Virus record (IMG/VR): IMGVR_UViG_3300028840_002431
Location: 108,240 to 172,239 of that record
DNA: 64,000 nucleotides
Direction: 5' to 3' (one strand)
From: a virus
The notes beneath the pieces were generated by a model. The model had not been told where the DNA came from, ran no database searches, and saw only the letters and a program-made list of their open reading frames with translations. Below, one piece after another: positions 60,671 to 64,000 of this stretch; the first letter of the stretch is position 1, and every line of letters starts with the position of its first letter. A program made the position numbers and the translations under genes.

Positions 60671-60718
60671 TATTACACCAAATTTCCTCTTCACACCAGA
60701 GCTTCTCCGGTGTAATAT
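60670..60718. promoter_or_regulatory. Divergent GGTGTA promoters
   Basis: TATTACACC (minus promoter, 60671-60679) and GGTGTAATAT (plus promoter, 60709-60718) are inverted arms 30 bases apart. The plus element lies 7 bases before ATG 60726; TTCACA 17 bases upstream of TAATAT may be a -35. Confidence 0.6.
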
Positions 60719-60725
60719 CTGACCC

Positions 60726-60875
60726 ATGGGCAATAAAGTAGAAGTTTACGACTTGGAGTGCGAGCTTGAGTACATGAAAGAGACCATGTACAAGGCGCTG
60801 GCACTGCCTCCCGAGATGCTCGAAGCCCCTCCTCCTAAAAACAAGACCCTCTGGGACCATCTCCGGGAGACCTAG
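60726..60875 (+). CDS. 49-residue helical protein with LWDHL tail
   Basis: MGNKVEVYDLECELEYMKET, a short helix, a Pro-rich linker (LEAPPPKNK) and TLWDHLRET. The smallest complete carrier: almost only helix plus tag. Followed directly by the next ATG. Confidence 0.65.
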   Translation: MGNKVEVYDLECELEYMKETMYKALALPPEMLEAPPPKNKTLWDHLRET

Positions 60876-61184
60876 ATGGAATACTACTGGACAGCGGCGG
60901 CCGTCTTTATTGTCATGTTCTCATCGGCCTACGCGATCATCTCCAATATGGCCCGTGGCCATAGGATGGAGATGGCTAAAAAAGAGGAGCGTTTGAGAGA
61001 ACTCAACAGAGAGCTTCTCAAACAACAAGACGTTCTCTCGTCAGTCCGACACAAACTAGCGGCAACGGAACGAGACAACAAGTATTGGAGGTCGCGTTTC
61101 TTCGAGATCGTCAGACCGAACAACTCGAAAAAGGGCGACACGGAGCAACCTGAGGTGAGTCTCTGGGACCATCTAACGGGGTGA
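60876..61184 (+). CDS. Membrane-anchored coiled coil with LWDHL tail
   Basis: 102 residues. An N-terminal span (TAAAVFIVMFSSAYAIISNM), then a long coiled coil (EERLRELNRELLKQQDVLSS) and VSLWDHLTG at the cytoplasmic end. The tag would be displayed from the membrane on a helical stalk. Confidence 0.7.
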   Translation: MEYYWTAAAVFIVMFSSAYAIISNMARGHRMEMAKKEERLRELNRELLKQQDVLSSVRHKLAATERDNKYWRSRFFEIVRPNNSKKGDTEQPEVSLWDHLTG

Positions 61185-61186
61185 AC

Positions 61187-61537
61187 ATGGGCGATCTCAA
61201 AAAGGTGTTAGATTCGTGCCCGACCAACGTGGCGTTGGGTTACGCACGCTCACGGCCGAACGAAACTGACGAACTCGCGCCGCCCGAAGAGGTGGTCGTC
61301 GTCCTAGCGTTCACGGAGAAGGGCTTTGGTTTCGGGGAGGTGTCTATCCACCAGACCCAAGAGGGCGTCTTTCTCGACACGGAGTGCATGTCCCTTGATC
61401 GGGTGAAGCGTTACTTCAACTCTCTCTTGGACAAAGCGATCCTGGACACCGACGAAGATCCTGAGCGCCACAAACTATACAATCGAGTAATGGGTCGTCA
61501 TTGCGGCGACGGCTGCCCTGTATGTAACAATGGATAA
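61187..61537 (+). CDS. Hypothetical protein
   Basis: 116 residues from ATG 61187 (GTG 61181 also possible). GDLKKVLDSCPTNVALGYAR and PEEVVVVLAFTEKGFGFGEV are the structured parts; the end HCGDGCPVCNNG has three cysteines. No tail tag. Confidence 0.65.
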   Translation: MGDLKKVLDSCPTNVALGYARSRPNETDELAPPEEVVVVLAFTEKGFGFGEVSIHQTQEGVFLDTECMSLDRVKRYFNSLLDKAILDTDEDPERHKLYNRVMGRHCGDGCPVCNNG

Positions 61538-61772
61538 GACTCAAACGGCACAGATAGACCTGGATTTCGAGAAAGCCGACGGGTGCTGCCGTTGCGGGCG
61601 TACACAGAACGATGACGATGGCTCTCAAGTCGAGTGGGAGTGTCAGATTTGCGATCGGCTCGTTTGCCGACATTGCACAATGACGATTCCCCACAGCGTT
61701 CCTAGGGAGTACTACGAGATGACCCTGTGCTCGCCTGAGTGTTGGGAGAAGGCCGGGCGTCCTGATGAGTGA
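61530..61772 (+). CDS. TRASH-like double zinc protein
   Basis: 80 residues: CCRCGRTQND, CQICDRLVCRHC and LCSPECWEKAGRPDE. Cross-brace or double-module zinc binding is plausible. It ends AGRPDE and lacks the LW tail. Confidence 0.65.
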   Translation: MDKTQTAQIDLDFEKADGCCRCGRTQNDDDGSQVEWECQICDRLVCRHCTMTIPHSVPREYYEMTLCSPECWEKAGRPDE

Positions 61773-61971
61773 CGAGTTTTACTATTATTGTTGTGCCAGG
61801 GGGACCCGCTACCCCGGCACCAACGTTTACCACGCCCTGAACGAAGCCGGGGATGGTCCTGTTTGCGGTACCCCTATCGAGGAGTCCAACTTCGCCATAA
61901 TGGATTTACCTCCCAAATATGGCCGGAAGTGCAAACGCTGTTTCAGAGACCTATGGGAGCATTTGAAGTAA
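61765..61971 (+). CDS. Zinc protein with LWEHL end, paralogue of 55103 gene
   Basis: 68 residues: YYCCARGTRYPGTNVYHALN, then VCGTPI and RKCKRCFRDLWEHLK with nothing after the tag. Compared with 55103-55339 the conserved parts are YHAL, the CG and the CKRCFRDLW end. Confidence 0.7.
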   Translation: MSDEFYYYCCARGTRYPGTNVYHALNEAGDGPVCGTPIEESNFAIMDLPPKYGRKCKRCFRDLWEHLK

Positions 61972-61973
61972 CC

Positions 61974-62333
61974 ATGGCATTCTGTACCAACTGCGGCGCA
62001 CCATTCGGCTCCGACAACCAGCGGCTCGAAGACGGCTGTCGTAAGTGTTCCTGTATGCATTCCCATGTCGCCAAGTGGTTGGACCGATACAAACACGAGA
62101 TGATCAACCCCTACAAGGCCGGGTTGTCAGCCGCCCCACTGTTGAGGCAGCTACGCTCCGAGGGTCAAGTCATCTACTGCCCTCGTTGCGCCAAGGAGAT
62201 TGATACGATAGACCCCTTGGCCCAACCGACAACCGACAACGAGGGGCGGCGTCCTTACGCTGTCTACTGCGACTGTGGCTCACCTGTGATCGCCACCAAA
62301 CCTCAAACCCTCTGGGACCATCTTAACGAATGA
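61974..62333 (+). CDS. Multi-zinc protein with LWDHL tail
   Basis: 119 residues from ATG 61974. CTNCGAPFGSD, CRKCSC, CPRCAKEID and CDCGSPV give two likely zinc ribbons. Ends QTLWDHLNE. ATGA to the next gene. Confidence 0.7.
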   Translation: MAFCTNCGAPFGSDNQRLEDGCRKCSCMHSHVAKWLDRYKHEMINPYKAGLSAAPLLRQLRSEGQVIYCPRCAKEIDTIDPLAQPTTDNEGRRPYAVYCDCGSPVIATKPQTLWDHLNE

Positions 62334-62614
62334 CCGACCCGAGAATACTATCCCCCGAGACAATCGAGGCCGGTCGTATGTTAATGCTGCGCGGCAGCCG
62401 AAAGGCTTTCCTTTACTGGGCCGCACAGAACTTGCGGCATATAAGCTACAAAGACATCCGCCGTATACTCGATCGGGACCCCATTTGGGAAAAGGCAGCA
62501 CTAGCGTCAGAGCGCGATGTAATCTTCACTACCCTGATCGACCACTACCACAAACTACTGACCGAGAACCCGGTAGGCAAAAACAGAAACCTCTGGGACC
62601 ACCTGAAAGACTGA
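62330..62614 (+). CDS. Helical protein with LWDHL tail
   Basis: 94 residues, no cysteine pairs. TIEAGRMLMLRGSRKAFLYW and KDIRRILDRDPIWEKAALAS are helices. Ends NRNLWDHLKD. Confidence 0.65.
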   Translation: MTDPRILSPETIEAGRMLMLRGSRKAFLYWAAQNLRHISYKDIRRILDRDPIWEKAALASERDVIFTTLIDHYHKLLTENPVGKNRNLWDHLKD

Positions 62615-62615
62615 T

Positions 62616-62777
62616 ATGCCCCGGTGTATCGCATGTGAAAAGGATTTCGAGAGCGACACCCGTGACGGGTGGGCATGGTGTTATGATTGTCTCCCCGAGA
62701 GCGCCATGACTGAACAGGAATGCTCGTGGCCACAGCCAGATCGACTTCATCGGGTTCGTTCGCTGCTTTCACGATAA
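62616..62777 (+). CDS. Small zinc protein
   Basis: 53 residues: MPRCIACEKDFESDTRDGWA, WCYDCLPES and a basic tail. Four cysteines in two knuckles. Starts one base after the previous stop. Confidence 0.6.
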   Translation: MPRCIACEKDFESDTRDGWAWCYDCLPESAMTEQECSWPQPDRLHRVRSLLSR

Positions 62778-62793
62778 CGAGGTCGGAGAAACC

Positions 62794-62910
62794 ATGATCG
62801 TTGTCCTCAAGGTAGCCACTGCCCTGTTGGCCCTGTTCGGCCTGATATGCCTGTTGGACGCTGCCCGTATAATCGTCCGACACTTTTGGAGACGGATGCG
62901 TAATGGCTGA
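62794..62910 (+). CDS. Small membrane protein
   Basis: 38 residues: MIVVLKVATALLALFGLICL, then RIIVRHFWRRMRNG. One span with a basic end, GGAG 5 bases before the ATG. Overlaps the next start by 8 bases. Confidence 0.55.
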   Translation: MIVVLKVATALLALFGLICLLDAARIIVRHFWRRMRNG

Positions 62911-63130
62911 GTTACATTCACACCTGGACCTGGAGTACCACGAGGAGCGGCTGAACCTCGACAAAGAATACACCAAGGCACGTCACTGGAAAGAAGAGTA
63001 CATCACGAAGTTAGAGAAGGAGCCTCTCCACGTTGACTTGGCCCGTCGTGTTAAAAAGAAGATGGCCGAGATAAGGCGGCCACTGACCCTCTGGGATCAT
63101 CTGAAAGATGAGTCCTTTCTGGCGGTGTAA
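62903..63130 (+). CDS. Coiled coil with LWDHL tail
   Basis: 75 residues, all helical (LEYHEERLNLDKEYTKARHW) until PLTLWDHLKDESFLAV. The overlap with a membrane gene may mean the two products work together. Confidence 0.65.
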   Translation: MAELHSHLDLEYHEERLNLDKEYTKARHWKEEYITKLEKEPLHVDLARRVKKKMAEIRRPLTLWDHLKDESFLAV

Positions 63131-63133
63131 TAT
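63124..63133 (+). promoter_or_regulatory. GGTGTA-type -10 element
   Basis: GGTGTAATAT followed by a 16-base leader and ATG 63150; overlaps the previous stop. Confidence 0.55.
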
Positions 63134-63149
63134 ATCTGAAAGGCAAATC

Positions 63150-63581
63150 ATGGCGAAGAAAGACGAGAATTCACGAGAGTTAAAACCGGGCGAGATCGAC
63201 GAAGCGCTCAACTTTGTCCAGGGCTTGTTACAAGGCGGCTCCCCCGATGCGAATATGGACAACCCCATGGTTGCCGGTGTTGTCCGCACAATCGCCCCCA
63301 AGCCCAACCCCGGCTTCACAAAAGGTGAGCCGATGAACCGAGCCGAGTTCCGGAGCCTCAAGCCGGGCGACTGGTTCTGGGTCTACTGGGCCAAGGACGA
63401 TAACCCGGAAGATGTTCGGTTTAATAACCCGGAACAAGTCCTGGAGTTCGTGCCGGGTGTTGGTAGAAAAAAGGGCTACGTCCGTACAGAGGACGCCGAC
63501 TGGGAAGAACCAATCGACGAAACCGGCAACGACGCCGACACGAGCCGGGGTTACGCCTACTATTACCACGTGGAGAAATAG
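63150..63581 (+). CDS. Hypothetical acidic protein
   Basis: 143 residues from ATG 63150. RAEFRSLKPGDWFWVYWAKD near residue 65 begins a small barrel-like domain; the N-terminal 60 residues are helical and Pro-rich. No tail tag. Confidence 0.65.
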   Translation: MAKKDENSRELKPGEIDEALNFVQGLLQGGSPDANMDNPMVAGVVRTIAPKPNPGFTKGEPMNRAEFRSLKPGDWFWVYWAKDDNPEDVRFNNPEQVLEFVPGVGRKKGYVRTEDADWEEPIDETGNDADTSRGYAYYYHVEK

Positions 63582-63590
63582 GAGTTAGAA

Positions 63591-63953
63591 ATGGTCTACT
63601 ACTTTCTGAGTGTGCTGGAGAGCCTAGACTCAGCCTTGGACATCGTGGTCGGTGTCGGCTTTCTGGGTATTATTGCCTACGTCGTCGGGGGTGTCATCAA
63701 AGCCAGCGAGGAGAGCGCTTTCCTCCAACGTATCGGCCGGATCGCCGCCATAACCGGGATGGTTGCTCTTGGGGTTGACGCCTTGGTCCCCACCCAGGAA
63801 CGGCTTCTCCGAGCCTATCTCATGGTCCATGGGGCAGAAGCGCTCGAATCCAACAACTCGAAACGGGCTGTCGAAGACTTCACCGAACGGGTGGATGCGA
63901 TCGTTACCGCCGTGCAAGCGTCCAACCGGGCACTCGAAGGAAAGACATACTGA
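63591..63953 (+). CDS. Membrane protein with two spans
   Basis: 120 residues with AGGAGTTAGAA before the ATG. Spans at about 20-37 (VVGVGFLGIIAYVVGGVI) and 50-64 (AAITGMVALGVDALV), then a soluble helical C-terminus (RAVEDFTERVDAIVTAVQAS). Holin-like size but no supporting motif. Confidence 0.6.
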   Translation: MVYYFLSVLESLDSALDIVVGVGFLGIIAYVVGGVIKASEESAFLQRIGRIAAITGMVALGVDALVPTQERLLRAYLMVHGAEALESNNSKRAVEDFTERVDAIVTAVQASNRALEGKTY

Positions 63954-64000
63954 TGGCTCTGAAGGATGAGTACTACAACTTCGTCCTGGACGAAGAGCCT
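63953..64000 (+). CDS. Hypothetical protein, cut by window end
   Basis: Only MALKDEYYNFVLDEEP is visible. ATG 63953 overlaps the upstream stop (TGATG), the usual coupling in this region. Confidence 0.5.
   Translation, partial: MALKDEYYNFVLDEEP

Noticed and set aside
24759-63130. The LWDHL codons as a simple DNA repeat or recombination site
   Set aside because: Flanking bases are unrelated and third codon positions vary widely while the amino acids are kept.
48068-63953. Assigning a holin to one of the small membrane proteins
   Set aside because: Several have suitable size and spans, but none is next to the endolysin at 20.2-21.0 kb and none shows a family motif.

Overview
The window looks like part of the genome of a large tailed double-stranded DNA phage, or a close relative of one. 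It is packed with about 155 mostly small genes joined by 1-4 base stop/start overlaps (ATGA, GTGA, TAATG, TAGTG). It has no ribosomal or core metabolic genes. It carries virion-type fibre proteins with collagen-like Gly-X-Y tracts, a dCTP deaminase, an amidase-type endolysin, two HAD phosphatase-like proteins and many small zinc-binding proteins. I cannot name the host from the sequence.

Layout. 1-4.9 kb (minus): virion or fibre genes that share an N-terminal domain. 4.9-12.2 kb: mixed strands, with dcd, a Fic-like protein, a ribbon-helix-helix protein, a HAD protein and a 715-residue protein of unknown function. 12.5-14.0 kb: a GHKL-type ATPase fused to an HEFGHH metalloprotease-like end. 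14-22 kb: mostly minus, with a sulfotransferase-like gene, a ParB-like gene, a deoxyribosyltransferase-like gene, the endolysin and two tandem small-RNA candidates near 18.6 kb. 22-29.5 kb (plus): small accessory genes, several starting SNPRKAF. 29.5-30.0 kb: eight copies of a 16-base repeat around a strongly structured RNA that contains the split complement of that repeat. 30.7-43.2 kb (plus): regulators, HAD and HELLH proteins and a ubiquitin-like protein. 43.2-44.0 kb: a long regulatory gap. 45.6-50.8 kb (minus): small genes. 50.9-64 kb (plus): a very dense run of small genes.

The main candidate for an undescribed system is a short protein tail, LWDHL and close variants, at or near the C-terminus of more than 30 otherwise unrelated small proteins. 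The codons vary synonymously, so selection appears to act on the peptide. Carriers include zinc-ribbon and TRASH-like proteins, membrane-anchored coiled coils, and one protein that also carries the N-terminal domain of the fibre proteins. That pattern suggests a common destination or docking partner. Two other recurring terminal tags are SNPRKAF at N-termini and YSYD(R/H/N)R at either end.

Expression seems to rely on a recurring GGTGTAnnnT element that often lies only 5-7 bases before the start codon, implying leaderless mRNAs. The same element also precedes candidate small RNAs. Within operons, ordinary Shine-Dalgarno (SD) sites and translational coupling take over. Further RNA signals are two homologous structured elements ending in a covarying pseudoknot (21.2 and 23.4 kb), a tRNA T-arm-like RNA at 45.4 kb, and a 17-base palindromic operator found at three places. 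All statements come from reading the sequence; no database search was run.
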